From Bacteroidales bacterium (lineage in GTDB: Bacteria; Bacteroidota; Bacteroidia; Bacteroidales; Lentimicrobiaceae), in contig JAGXGB010000022.1 of assembly GCA_024636955.1 (NCBI GenBank), forward strand, positions 1-40,647: a stretch of 40,647 nucleotides of DNA, given 5' to 3'. Positions 1 to 9,071 of the stretch are shown one piece after another (position 1 is the first letter of the stretch; each line of letters begins with the position of its first letter). A program made the translations under genes and the position numbers. The notes under the pieces are model-generated. The model saw only the letters and a list, made by a program, of their open reading frames with translations. It made no database searches and was not told where the DNA came from.

Positions 1-30
1 CGTGGGCTCGGAGATGTGTATAAGAGACAG
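1..30. other. Nextera/Tn5 sequencing adapter left on the contig end (artefact)
   Basis: Bases 12-30 read AGATGTGTATAAGAGACAG, the 19-bp Tn5 mosaic end used in Nextera libraries. Bases 1-11 (CGTGGGCTCGG) match the 3' part of the Nextera read-2 adapter arm. Genomic sequence starts at base 31, inside an open reading frame. This is a library artefact, not a transposon, and it means the truncation of the neighbouring gene is an assembly edge and not a biological break. Confidence 0.96.
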
Positions 31-1589
31 GGGTGACCAAATTCATTACCCATGAAGTTTAAGTAGGCTTGACCACCAAGTGATAAAGTAAAGAACCGTA
101 GCATTTTATGCAAGGCTAGTCCGCGATCGATTATCAGGTTATTATCATCCTTGGCCATATGCCAATACATTTCTTTGTCCATCAGCCAAAAGGCCAGAGT
201 TTTGTCCCCAACTAGAGCCTGGTCATGCGATTCAGCATATGAAACTGTATTGACACCTGGTAGACGGTTGTTGAGCACATGCCACATCTCAGCAATATTC
301 CAGTCTTCATCTCTTGACTCTTTAAGTAAACGTATCCAAAAATCAGGAATTCCCATACCTAGTCTATAGTCAAAGCCAATTCCTCCTTCATCAATATGTG
401 AAGTTAAACCCGGCATTCCGGTAACATCTTCTGCGATAGTAATAGCACTAGGATTAATTTCATGTACCAAATGATTCGCCAATTGCAAGTATGTTACAGC
501 ATCCCATTCCACTCCATTGACAAAATAATCAAATGGATTAGTGATTGATGCATCACCATGATGGAAATACATCATTGACCCAACACCATCAAACCGAAAG
601 CCATCAATTTTGAATTCCTGCATCCAATACTTAATATTTGAAAGCAAAAACCTAATCACTTCAGTTTTGCCATAATCGAAAAGAAGCGAATCCCATTGCG
701 GATGTATTCCTCTCTCTCCAGCATGAAAATATTGATGATCAGAGCCATCAAACTGATTCAAACCTTCTAAAACATTCTTAACGGTGTGGGAGTGTACAAT
801 ATCCATTATAACAGAAATCCCCATGCTATGAGCAGTTTGAATCATAAATTTCAAATCCTCAGGGTCACCAAATCGGGCAGAAGGGGCAAAGAAGTTAGAA
901 ACATGATATCCAAATGAGCCATAGTAAGGGTGCTCCTGAATTGCCATAACCTGAATAGTATTATAACCTAGATCTTTAATCCACGGCAAAACGTTTATAG
1001 CAAATTCGCGATATGTACCCAACCCTTCCTTTTCCTGAGCCATTCCAACATGGCACTCATAAATAAATAATTGTTTTCCGGGCACATGAGGAGTTATAGA
1101 TTCATCCCATTTATATTCATTAAACCATAATTGGCCGGAGTAATTCTTTGTATCATCATCCTGGATTACCTTAGTAATATATGCTGGAATTCTGGGTGTA
1201 AATCCATTTGCAGCTTCAACCCATACCTTTATTTTACTTCCATGCACAAACGAATCCTTATAGAGATCATAATCAAGAAAAATCTCCCAAACACCAAAGT
1301 CGTCTCTTGTGAGAGGATGCGACCTGTTATTCCAATTGTTAAAGTCACCTGTAAGATATAATGCAGTAGCTTCAGGAGCCCATTCACGGTAATACCAGCC
1401 TTTATGATTTTTATTGAAATTAACTCCAAAATGCTTATAAGAGTCCGCTAATTCTGTCAGGGATTTAAATTGGTTGTTCAATTCTGATAATCGGTCGTAG
1501 AAACGATCAACACGTTTGATGATATGATCGACAGCAGGAGAGAGCCACGGATCTTTTGCAACTATGCCAGGAACAGCTTTTTTCATCAT
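31..1589 (-). CDS. glgB: 1,4-alpha-glucan branching enzyme, GH13_8 type (3' end missing)
   Basis: Cytoplasmic glycogen branching enzyme: it cuts an alpha-1,4 chain and re-attaches it as an alpha-1,6 branch. The frame is open from ATG at 1589 to the adapter junction, giving about 519 codons; the family is usually near 670 residues, so roughly the last fifth is off the contig. An N-terminal CBM48-like part (WYYREWAPEA, TGDFNNWN) is followed by the GH13 barrel: DIVHSH, then GFRFDGV with the nucleophile near Asp334, TIAEDVTGMPG with the acid/base near Glu387, and YAESHDQALVGDK. The FDGV-MMYFHHG pattern is that of the eukaryote-like subfamily common in Bacteroidota and not of the E. coli GlgB type. 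A second ATG follows the first directly. A -7 box lies about 26 bp upstream. No other glycogen gene is in the window. Confidence 0.93.
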
Positions 1590-1614
1590 GTTTATATGGT
1601 TACTTCCAAACAAA

Positions 1615-1622
1615 CAAAGTTA
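1615..1622 (-). promoter_or_regulatory. Putative Bacteroidota -7 box for glgB
   Basis: CAAAGTTA on the plus strand is TAACTTTG on the minus strand, a match to TAnnTTTG. It predicts a leader of about 20 nt before the ATG at 1589. No clear -33 box is seen. Confidence 0.5.
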
Positions 1623-1663
1623 TAAACAGTTCACGAATATTTACATTAATAAACGTTACCAAT

Positions 1664-1709
1664 AAAATTGATGGGTATTAGTTAAAAATTGATGAGTATT
1701 AGTTAAAAA
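1664..1709. repeat. Two tandem copies of a 21-bp repeat upstream of glgB
   Basis: The unit TTGATGRGTATTAGTTAAAAA occurs at 1668-1688 and 1689-1709 with one mismatch. It lies in the 347-bp gap 1590-1936 between the start of glgB and the end of the TPR gene. Apart from this repeat, a 22-bp repeat, one promoter and one terminator, I see nothing in that gap. Confidence 0.85.
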
Positions 1710-1760
1710 TGAACCTGATTTTTTATTCAACCATGCAATTGCACAATACATCCTTAATAG

Positions 1761-1804
1761 TCTGCTTTCAGTAATATAATATTCTGCTTTCATTAATAAT
1801 ATCC
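1761..1804. repeat. Degenerate 22-bp tandem repeat, two copies
   Basis: TCTGCTTTCA starts at 1761 and again at 1783, and each copy is followed by a TAATA-rich segment. The period is 22 bp and about two thirds of positions match, mostly in the first ten. This is the weakest of the repeat loci whose unit is a multiple of 11 bp. Confidence 0.5.
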
Positions 1805-1890
1805 ACTTCAGTCTGGTTAGGGAAGGAGATTATGTAGGGAGGTTTTAATACTATTTTACATAATGCAAATTATAACCTAAAATAGGCACT

Positions 1891-1921
1891 AAAAAAGACC
1901 GGTGTTTTACCGGTCCTTTTT
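1891..1921 (-). terminator. Intrinsic terminator after the TPR gene
   Basis: GACCGGT and ACCGGTC form a stem around a short TTT-rich loop. It is flanked by an A-run on the left and a T-run on the right, so it could work in both directions. It starts 16 bp after the TPR stop codon. Confidence 0.8.
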
Positions 1922-1936
1922 ACCTGAAGGTTTTAA

Positions 1937-3076
1937 TTATAATTCCTCGAGTCTCGCATTTACGTCCTTTAACTTTTCGTACATGCTTAACCTGGTATAT
2001 ATTTCTTTCAGAGCCAATAATGTACTTCTATCTTTTGCGTCAAGTGATGAAGCTGTTTCAAGATGTGGCAGTGATTTCTGTAAGATAGCATCAGCTTCTT
2101 TTTTCATTACTTCATAATTTGGATCATTAAGTTTAAGCTTATTAGCTTCAGTAATTATTTCTGCCGCTTGATTTACATATAAAGCTCCAAGGTTATAGTT
2201 AGCTTCAAAATAATCAGGTTTTAGCTCAACGGCTTTAATATAAGCTTTCTCAGCTTCAGCTTTATTACCCATTTGGTCGTATGAAGCGCCTACAGCATAA
2301 TGTATTGTCGGATTTAATGGATCAGTCTTAACAGCTTCCTGAAGATTAGCCATTGCAAGTTCAGTCTGACCTGCACCAAGATGTAAGTTTGTTTCTGCTA
2401 TCAAAAGAGCAAATTCTTCGGGGTATTTTTGTCTGCCCTGAGCTACGATATCAAACGCTTTTGCAGTGTCTTTTTCGGCCAGATATATATTAGCTAAAGA
2501 GCTGTATATCAATGGTTGAGGATAATTTAAATCAATTACTTTTGTATAATGCTCTATAGCTTTAGGATTATTGTTAGCATTTTCTGCTGATAAACCTGCG
2601 TTGAAGAGTGCTAGTGTATCAACATTACCAAATGAACTTGATACTTCAGCTGCTTTTTCAAAATACTCAAGTGCTTTGTTATAATCAGCGTTTTTAAACT
2701 CCTCTACCCCGCTATTATAGGCTTGTTCACTAATAACTGCCAAATTTTGAACTGATTCAATGTAATACTCCTTTTTTGAATCAAGCTCAATTGTCTTTTT
2801 GTAAGAATCATATGCTTTTGACAAGGCATCAGGATCAAGGCTTTTCACTGCAGCATCAGGACTCATGTGAATCTGAAGCATAATGTTACCTCTGTAGAAC
2901 CATGTTTTAGGGTCATTCATAGTACTGGGATCAGAGATGGTAGGCTCAATGCTCTTTATTGCTTTATCAAGCTGTCCTTTCCTAAGATAATTGTATGCAT
3001 CTGTTCTGAGTGCTTTTTGTCCAAAGGCACTGCCTATTGCAAACAATAAAATAAAAACTGCAATTAATTTTTTCAT
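1937..3076 (-). CDS. Exported tetratricopeptide-repeat protein
   Basis: This 379-aa protein starts with MKKLIAVFILLFAIGSAFGQ, a signal peptide with a likely cut just before or after the Gln at 20, so it should be periplasmic. The rest is helical repeats of the TPR pattern: segments near residues 120-145 (YNKALEYFEKAAEVS), 165-190 (NPKAIEHYTKVIDLN) and 255-300 (NPTIHYAVGASYDQMGNKAEAEKAYIKAVE, here split at the repeat boundary) fit best. TPR proteins are protein-interaction scaffolds; nothing in the sequence identifies the partner. It is followed by its own terminator and lies 94 bp downstream of gyrA, on the same strand. Confidence 0.85.
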   Translation of the reverse strand: MKKLIAVFILLFAIGSAFGQKALRTDAYNYLRKGQLDKAIKSIEPTISDPSTMNDPKTWFYRGNIMLQIHMSPDAAVKSLDPDALSKAYDSYKKTIELDSKKEYYIESVQNLAVISEQAYNSGVEEFKNADYNKALEYFEKAAEVSSSFGNVDTLALFNAGLSAENANNNPKAIEHYTKVIDLNYPQPLIYSSLANIYLAEKDTAKAFDIVAQGRQKYPEEFALLIAETNLHLGAGQTELAMANLQEAVKTDPLNPTIHYAVGASYDQMGNKAEAEKAYIKAVELKPDYFEANYNLGALYVNQAAEIITEANKLKLNDPNYEVMKKEADAILQKSLPHLETASSLDAKDRSTLLALKEIYTRLSMYEKLKDVNARLEEL

Positions 3077-3170
3077 CGTTGTTGTTTCTGTGGTTTTGCC
3101 TCAAAGTGAGGGTGTAAATTTATGAAGTTTATTTCTCTATAACAATTAACGGGCCAAGTTATCACAAATG

Positions 3171-5840
3171 TTATTCTTCTTCATCCGTGTTTTCTTCCTC
3201 CTCATTAATGTCAATTTCATCTTCCATATCTTCAAGCTCATCATTTTCAGCAGTTTCATCCTCTTCTTCAACTAAAGAATCAGCTTTAACCTCTGTCTTT
3301 TCGCTCAATTCATCCTTAGGCAATGTATCAAAATCATTGTCAACAGGTTCTACAGGATTACCTTCTTCATCAAGTACTGTCTGTTCAGACGGGTCCACAT
3401 AAACTTTTGTGACTGCCGCAATTGAATCATTCTCTCTGAGGTTAATCAATCTTACTCCTTGTGTAGCTCTTCCCATTACCCTCAAATCAGCAACCGCGAG
3501 CCTGATTATTAAACCTGATCTGTTAATGATCATCAAGTCATCATTATCTGTTACCGAATCGATCGAAATAAGCTTGCCTGTTTTGTCAGTGATGTTAATG
3601 GTTTTAACGCCTTTACCACCACGTTTAGTTACTCTGTAGTCTTCAAGTTTTGATCGTTTTCCGTATCCATTTTCTGATACAACCAGTATTTCAAAGCTAT
3701 TATTCTCCATGCATATCATTCCAACAACTTCATCACTTGCGCTATTTAAGGTTATACCTCTAACTCCTGATGCATTACGACCCATCGGACGTACATCTGA
3801 TTCATTAAATCTGATAGCCCTCCCCGATTTCAAAGCCATAATTACTTCACTCTTTCCATTGGTAAGCCTGGCTTCTAATAACTGATCATCTTCTCTGATG
3901 GTTATTGCATTGATACCATTTTGTCGAGGGCGTGAATAAGCCTCAAGTGAAGTTTTCTTAATTATGCCTTTTCTAGTACATAGTATAATGTAATTCTCAT
4001 TAATGTATGCTTCCTCTTTTATACTTTTTAAGTTGATGAAAGCACGAACCTTATCACTTGGCTCTATATTAATAAGGTTCTGAATTGCCCTTCCTTTCGA
4101 TTGTTTTGTTCCTTCTGGGATTTCATATACCCTTAACCAGAATGCCCTTCCCTTCTCAGTAAAGAATAGCATATAATTATGCATTGAAGCAATAAAAAGG
4201 TATTCAAGGAAATCCTCATCTCTGATATCAGAACCTTTTGCACCCCGGCCTCCCCTATTCTGCCTTCTATACTCACTGAGAGGAGTTCTCTTAATATATC
4301 CCATATGCGATATGGTTATAACCACATCTTCATCGGCAATAGTGTCCTCAATTCTGAAATCGTTGGCGGAGTATACTATTTGAGTTTTAGGCTCGTCACC
4401 ATAATTTGTTTTAATCTCAACCATTTCCTTTTTGATGATCTCCATTCGCAGTGTTTCACTTGCAAGGATTGACTTGTAGTAATCAATCATCTTTAAAAGT
4501 TCCTGATACTCGTCTTTTATTTTGTCTCTCTCAAGGCCTGTTAATCTCTGTAAACGCATATCGAGAATAGCGCGGGCCTGAATTTCACTCAAACTAAATG
4601 TTGCAATAAGGCCATTACGGGCTTCTTCTGGCGTTTTAGCCGATCTGATCAATGCTATTACCTGATCAATGTGATCAAGGGCGATTAAAAGTCCTTCAAG
4701 TACATGAGCCCGTTTTTCAGCTTCGGTCAGATCATATTGTGTACGGCGAATAACAACCTCATGACGGTGTTCAACAAAATATGTTATTAATTGCTTAAGA
4801 TTAAGCAACATGGGCCTCCCCTTCACAAGGCAAATGTTATTTACACTAAAGGAAGTTTGCAGTTGTGTATATTGGAAGAGCTTATTAAGCACCACATTAC
4901 TTATAGCATCCCTTTTAAGCTCATATACAATTCTTAATCCTGATCTATCTGATTCATCTCTAATATCAGAGATGCCATCTATTTTCTTATCATTTACCAG
5001 GTCAGCAGTTTTCTTTATCATGTCTGCCTTATTCACCTGGTAAGGTATTGCCGTTACTATAATACTTTCCCGGCCATGCGCATCGGGCTCAATTTTAGTC
5101 TCAGCGCGCATTACTATCCGGCCTCTTCCGGTTTCATAAGCATCTTTCACACCTTCATAACCGTATATCAAACCTCCTGTTGGAAAATCAGGTGCTTTGA
5201 TAAACTTCATCAATTCTGGAATTGTAATTTCATGATTGTCAATATATGCAATCACGCCATCAATCACCTCACTCAAATTATGCGGGGGCATGTTTGTTGC
5301 CATACCTACAGCAATACCCGATGCCCCATTGATCAACAAATTCGGGATCTTAGCCGGTAAAACAGTAGGTTCCTCAAGTGTATCATCAAAATTCAACTGA
5401 AAATCAACAGTGTTCTTATTGATATCGGCAAGCATCTCCTCGGCAATTTTTGCCAGGCGGGCTTCTGTATACCTCATAGCTGCAGGACTGTCGCCATCAA
5501 TTGAGCCAAAGTTACCCTGAACGTCAACAAGCGGATACCTTAAAGACCATTCCTGTGCCATACGAACCATTGCATCATAAACCGAAGTATCGCCATGTGG
5601 ATGATACTTACCAAGCACCTCCCCTACTATCCTCGCACTCTTCTTATATGAGCGGTTTGATAACACTCCCAGATCAAGCATTCCATAGAGAACACGGCGA
5701 TGTACAGGTTTTAATCCATCCCTTACATCAGGCAAAGCACGTGACACTATTACCGACATTGAATAGTCGATATAGGCCGATTTCATTTGATTCTCAATGT
5801 TAACTTTTACTATTTTTTCGCCATTGGTATTATTTTCCAT
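3171..5840 (-). CDS. gyrA: DNA gyrase subunit A
   Basis: Breakage-reunion subunit of DNA gyrase, which adds negative supercoils using ATP hydrolysed by GyrB. The 889-aa length is normal for Bacteroidota. The winged-helix core has the [12 protein letters not shown] start and the catalytic Tyr124 in [10 protein letters not shown]. The quinolone-determining region reads [12 protein letters not shown], with Thr85 and Asp89 at the places of E. coli Ser83 and Asp87. The C-terminal beta-pinwheel carries the GyrA box as QNRGGRG, which separates it from ParC. The last 65 or so residues are a strongly acidic Glu/Asp tail; in E. coli such a tail tunes supercoiling activity, and here it is longer. gyrB is not in the window. 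Confidence 0.97.
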   Translation of the reverse strand: MENNTNGEKIVKVNIENQMKSAYIDYSMSVIVSRALPDVRDGLKPVHRRVLYGMLDLGVLSNRSYKKSARIVGEVLGKYHPHGDTSVYDAMVRMAQEWSLRYPLVDVQGNFGSIDGDSPAAMRYTEARLAKIAEEMLADINKNTVDFQLNFDDTLEEPTVLPAKIPNLLINGASGIAVGMATNMPPHNLSEVIDGVIAYIDNHEITIPELMKFIKAPDFPTGGLIYGYEGVKDAYETGRGRIVMRAETKIEPDAHGRESIIVTAIPYQVNKADMIKKTADLVNDKKIDGISDIRDESDRSGLRIVYELKRDAISNVVLNKLFQYTQLQTSFSVNNICLVKGRPMLLNLKQLITYFVEHRHEVVIRRTQYDLTEAEKRAHVLEGLLIALDHIDQVIALIRSAKTPEEARNGLIATFSLSEIQARAILDMRLQRLTGLERDKIKDEYQELLKMIDYYKSILASETLRMEIIKKEMVEIKTNYGDEPKTQIVYSANDFRIEDTIADEDVVITISHMGYIKRTPLSEYRRQNRGGRGAKGSDIRDEDFLEYLFIASMHNYMLFFTEKGRAFWLRVYEIPEGTKQSKGRAIQNLINIEPSDKVRAFINLKSIKEEAYINENYIILCTRKGIIKKTSLEAYSRPRQNGINAITIREDDQLLEARLTNGKSEVIMALKSGRAIRFNESDVRPMGRNASGVRGITLNSASDEVVGMICMENNSFEILVVSENGYGKRSKLEDYRVTKRGGKGVKTINITDKTGKLISIDSVTDNDDLMIINRSGLIIRLAVADLRVMGRATQGVRLINLRENDSIAAVTKVYVDPSEQTVLDEEGNPVEPVDNDFDTLPKDELSEKTEVKADSLVEEEDETAENDELEDMEDEIDINEEEENTDEEE

Positions 5841-5882
5841 TATTTCAGTCAGATTTAGTGAAATGAGCTCCTTAAAGGGGTA

Positions 5883-5890
5883 CGAAGGTA
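5883..5890 (-). promoter_or_regulatory. Possible -7 box for gyrA
   Basis: CGAAGGTA on the plus strand reads TACCTTCG on the minus strand, a TAnnTTCG variant of the Bacteroidota -7 box. It lies about 43 bp before the gyrA ATG. The match is imperfect and no -33 box is clear. Confidence 0.3.
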
Positions 5891-5980
5891 AGAAAATTTA
5901 TGTTAAACGGCGTGCATTCAACCTTACATTTTCCTTAAATATAATGTATGCTCACTGATTTTCAAATTATCGGCATTGTA

Positions 5981-6013
5981 TTTGTGCTTTAACTTAATAT
6001 TTTCGTATTTTTG
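5981..6013 (+). promoter_or_regulatory. Putative promoter of clpC
   Basis: TTTG at 5981-5984 and TATTTTTG at 6006-6013 match the Bacteroidota -33 and -7 boxes with a 21-bp spacer. They predict a leader of about 115 nt before clpC. I see no CIRCE element or other known heat-shock operator between 5841 and 6135. Confidence 0.5.
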
Positions 6014-6135
6014 ACTTAATGGTTACCACTTTAAATAAAATCATACCACAACTATGTATTTAATATTTTGTTAAGAATAGTAAAGGTCAGCAATACTGAA
6101 GATTTGAATAGTAGAAAAAAAAACTAAGACATACT

Positions 6136-8688
6136 ATGATGGAAGCAAAGTTTTCACAACGTGTTAAAGACGTTCTAACATATAGCCGTGAAGAATCCCT
6201 TCGCTTAGGCAATGATTACATTGGAGTTGAGCATCTGCTTCTGGGTATTATCCGCGAAGGTGAAGGAATGGCAATTCAGATACTTAATTTGCTAAATGTA
6301 AATATCAACGATGTTAGAAAACTAATAGAAAAAGCAATTGCCGTTTCGGTAAAGCGCGACAAATTGGCAGATAATCTGCCATTAGTTAAGCAAGCTGAAC
6401 GGGCTCTTAAACTTACCTATTTGGAAGCAAAGATGTTCAACAGTGAATTAATTGGAACTGAACATGTTTTATTAGCTATACTTAAGGATGAGGACAATCT
6501 GGTATCAAGGACTCTTGCAAAATATGGTGTTGATTATGATGCCGTTAGAGACGAACTGAAATCAATTATGAATAATGAAGATAGTTCAATCTTTGATGTA
6601 CCTAAGGACGAGTTACCTGGAAGCCCAGATGATGATGCTGAGGAAGGCAGAGGTTATGGTTCGGGAGTTCGTCGTCCGGCGGATTCAAAATCCAAAACCC
6701 CGGTTCTTGACAATTTCGGCAGAGATTTAACAAAGGCAGGTGAAGAAGGCCGGCTTGACCCAATTGTTGGCCGTGAGAAGGAACTTGAACGTATTGCCCA
6801 GATCCTGTCAAGGAGAAAAAAGAATAATCCAATACTTATTGGTGAACCAGGAGTTGGGAAATCAGCTATTGCTGAAGGCCTTGCCTTGCGGATCATAGCC
6901 AGGAAAGTGTCAAGGGTTCTGTTTAATAAACGTATATTCACACTTGATCTTGCTTCCTTAGTTGCAGGTACCAAATATCGTGGCCAGTTTGAAGAAAGAA
7001 TGAAAGCTGTTTTGAATGAACTGGAAAAGAACCGCGACATTATTCTCTTTATCGATGAAATCCATACTATTGTAGGAGCCGGCAATGCTTCAGGATCACT
7101 TGATGCATCTAACATGTTCAAACCAGCACTTGCCAGGGGTGAAATTCAATGTATTGGTGCAACAACCCTTGATGAATACAGGCAATACATTGAAAAAGAT
7201 GGAGCACTTGAACGCCGTTTCCAAAAGATACTTGTTGACCCTACCACCACAACAGAAACTGTTGAAATTCTTAATAATATCAAGGAAAAGTACGAGGATC
7301 ATCATCTGGTTAAATATACACCTGAGGCGATTAAGGCATGCGTTTCATTAACCAACCGATACCTTACTGACAGGTTTTTACCTGACAAGGCTATTGATGC
7401 ATTGGATGAATCGGGTGCACGGGTTCATATTACCAATATGCAAGTTCCTGCTGAAATCCTCGATCTTGAAAATCGTATTGAGGAAGTAAAGAAGCAAAAA
7501 AATAAAGCTATTCATAGTCAAAAGTTTGAAGAAGCAGCCAAGTTTCGTGATAACGAAAGAAAATTACTTATAGAGCTTGAAAATGCCAAGCGCCGCTGGG
7601 AAGAAGAATCTAAAATTCACAGGGTGCAGGTAAATGAAGATAATGTTGCTGAAGTTGTTGCAATGATGTCAGGTGTTCCTGTTCAAAGGATTGCTCAAAA
7701 TGAAAGTGAGCGGCTTATTACAATGGAAGATGACCTTGGAGGTTCTGTTATAGGACAGCATGATGCAATAAAAAAAGTTGTTAAAGCAATCAGGCGTAAT
7801 CGTGCCGGTTTAAAAGATCCTAATAAACCAATTGGAACTTTTATTTTCCTTGGACCAACCGGAGTAGGTAAAACACATTTGGCAAAGGTACTTGCAAAGT
7901 ATTTGTTCGATTCGGAAGATGCACTTGTAAGAATCGATATGAGTGAATACATGGAAAAATTTGCTGTATCACGTCTTGTTGGAGCGCCTCCGGGTTATGT
8001 AGGTTATGAGGAAGGCGGACAACTTACTGAGAAGGTTAGAAGAAAACCCTATTCAATTGTATTGCTTGATGAAATTGAAAAGGCTCATCCTGATATTTTC
8101 CATATTCTGCTTCAGGTACTCGATGACGGTGTGTTAACTGACAGCCTCGGACGAAAAGTTGATTTTAAGAATACTATAATTATCATGACTTCAAACATTG
8201 GTTCACGTCAGCTTAAAGACTTTGGTCAGGGAGTTGGCTTTTCAACCAATGCAAAGTTAACAGGCAGTTCAACTCATGCTGTAGGAGTAATTGAAAACGC
8301 ACTTAAAAGATCATTTGCACCTGAATTCCTCAATAGAATTGATGATGTGATTATATTTGAATCACTCGAACGTGAGGATATTCATAAGATAATTGACATT
8401 GAACTCCATAGTCTCTTCAACAGGATAGCTGAAATGGGCTACAACATGTCAGTTACTGATAAAGCCAAGGACTTTATAGTAGAGAAAGGATGGGATGCTC
8501 AATTTGGCGCGAGGCCATTAAAAAGGGCTATTCAGAAACATATTGAAGATGCCCTCGCTGAGGAAATTATCAAATCAAAGATTAACGAAGGTGATGTCAT
8601 ACTAATTGACTATGAACCTGACACCACTGAATTAAAGATATCTATCACTAATCCCACTAATAGTCAAGAAATTACAAAAGAGAATTAA
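6136..8688 (+). CDS. clpC: ATP-dependent Clp protease ATP-binding subunit ClpC
   Basis: Class I AAA+ unfoldase of 850 aa that feeds proteins to ClpP. In order: two Clp-N repeats (about 1-145), an acidic linker, AAA1 with Walker A GEPGVGKS at 236-243 and Walker B LFIDEIH, a UVR-type middle segment around 457-490 (QKFEEAAKFRD), AAA2 with Walker A GPTGVGKT at 573-580 and LLDEIEKAHP, then a D2-small domain (GARPLKRAIQ). The short UVR middle domain marks it as ClpC and not ClpB. A P-loop-type ClpP-docking segment is likely in DFGQGVGF (family knowledge). The start has two consecutive ATG codons, at 6136 and 6139. It has its own terminator and no clear operon partner. Confidence 0.95.
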   Translation: MMEAKFSQRVKDVLTYSREESLRLGNDYIGVEHLLLGIIREGEGMAIQILNLLNVNINDVRKLIEKAIAVSVKRDKLADNLPLVKQAERALKLTYLEAKMFNSELIGTEHVLLAILKDEDNLVSRTLAKYGVDYDAVRDELKSIMNNEDSSIFDVPKDELPGSPDDDAEEGRGYGSGVRRPADSKSKTPVLDNFGRDLTKAGEEGRLDPIVGREKELERIAQILSRRKKNNPILIGEPGVGKSAIAEGLALRIIARKVSRVLFNKRIFTLDLASLVAGTKYRGQFEERMKAVLNELEKNRDIILFIDEIHTIVGAGNASGSLDASNMFKPALARGEIQCIGATTLDEYRQYIEKDGALERRFQKILVDPTTTTETVEILNNIKEKYEDHHLVKYTPEAIKACVSLTNRYLTDRFLPDKAIDALDESGARVHITNMQVPAEILDLENRIEEVKKQKNKAIHSQKFEEAAKFRDNERKLLIELENAKRRWEEESKIHRVQVNEDNVAEVVAMMSGVPVQRIAQNESERLITMEDDLGGSVIGQHDAIKKVVKAIRRNRAGLKDPNKPIGTFIFLGPTGVGKTHLAKVLAKYLFDSEDALVRIDMSEYMEKFAVSRLVGAPPGYVGYEEGGQLTEKVRRKPYSIVLLDEIEKAHPDIFHILLQVLDDGVLTDSLGRKVDFKNTIIIMTSNIGSRQLKDFGQGVGFSTNAKLTGSSTHAVGVIENALKRSFAPEFLNRIDDVIIFESLEREDIHKIIDIELHSLFNRIAEMGYNMSVTDKAKDFIVEKGWDAQFGARPLKRAIQKHIEDALAEEIIKSKINEGDVILIDYEPDTTELKISITNPTNSQEITKEN

Positions 8689-8710
8689 GTGGAGAATTTA
8701 ATTTCTGTTT

Positions 8711-8745
8711 AAAGGGCTGTTTCAAATTGAAACAGCCCTTTTTTT
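8711..8745 (+). terminator. Strong intrinsic terminator of clpC
   Basis: A perfect 13-bp stem (AAAGGGCTGTTTC and GAAACAGCCCTTT) around a 5-nt loop is followed by a run of T. It begins 22 bp after the clpC stop codon. Confidence 0.92.
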
Positions 8746-8858
8746 ATTATTCTTTTTTAACTGTTAAGGCTTATTTGGAATTCTAAAAACTGCAATAAAA
8801 TACCACCATGTAACACATCATATTAAGTCTTACAGTACTTATACAATACAGATATTAT

Positions 8859-8913
8859 ACGGTTACACTACGGTTACTCTACCCTCAGGGTAGAGTAACC
8901 GTAGTGTAACCGT
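8859..8913. repeat. Perfect 55-bp palindrome (27-bp arms, 1-bp centre)
   Basis: Bases 8859-8885 are the exact reverse complement of 8887-8913, with a single C at 8886. The arms are built from the same 11-bp units that continue as direct repeats to the right. It lies in the 383-bp gap between clpC and the hybrid kinase, after the clpC terminator. There is no T-run after it, so it does not look like an ordinary terminator. I see nothing else in the gap except these repeats. Confidence 0.95.
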
Positions 8914-8960
8914 ACTGTAACCGTAGTCTAACCGTAATGTTAAACTTAAGTTAGATTGAA
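8895..8960 (+). repeat. Array of 11-bp repeats, core TAACCGTA
   Basis: Consecutive 11-bp units are GTAACCGTAGT (8895), GTAACCGTACT (8906), GTAACCGTAGT (8917) and CTAACCGTAAT (8928), followed by two decayed units starting GTTA at 8939 and 8950. The first copies form the right arm of the 55-bp palindrome; about two more lie inverted in its left arm. The array is upstream of the hybrid kinase gene, ending about 110 bp before its ATG. Confidence 0.92.
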
Positions 8961-9071
8961 AAATTAAGGTACCATATTATGGTTCTTTTTTGATTTAACC
9001 TAAAAATAATATTCCAGAAACCTCATAAACAGATATTTTAAATTATTTTTGTCAGTAAACAGAGCCATCGA

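Noticed and set aside
12..30. Tn5 mosaic end as evidence for a transposon
   Set aside because: It is joined to the Nextera read-2 adapter sequence and sits exactly at the contig edge, so it is a library artefact.
6654..7121. 155-aa minus-strand frame opposite clpC
   Set aside because: It is a shadow of the clpC coding frame, which has clear AAA+ motifs; the antisense product shows no family features.
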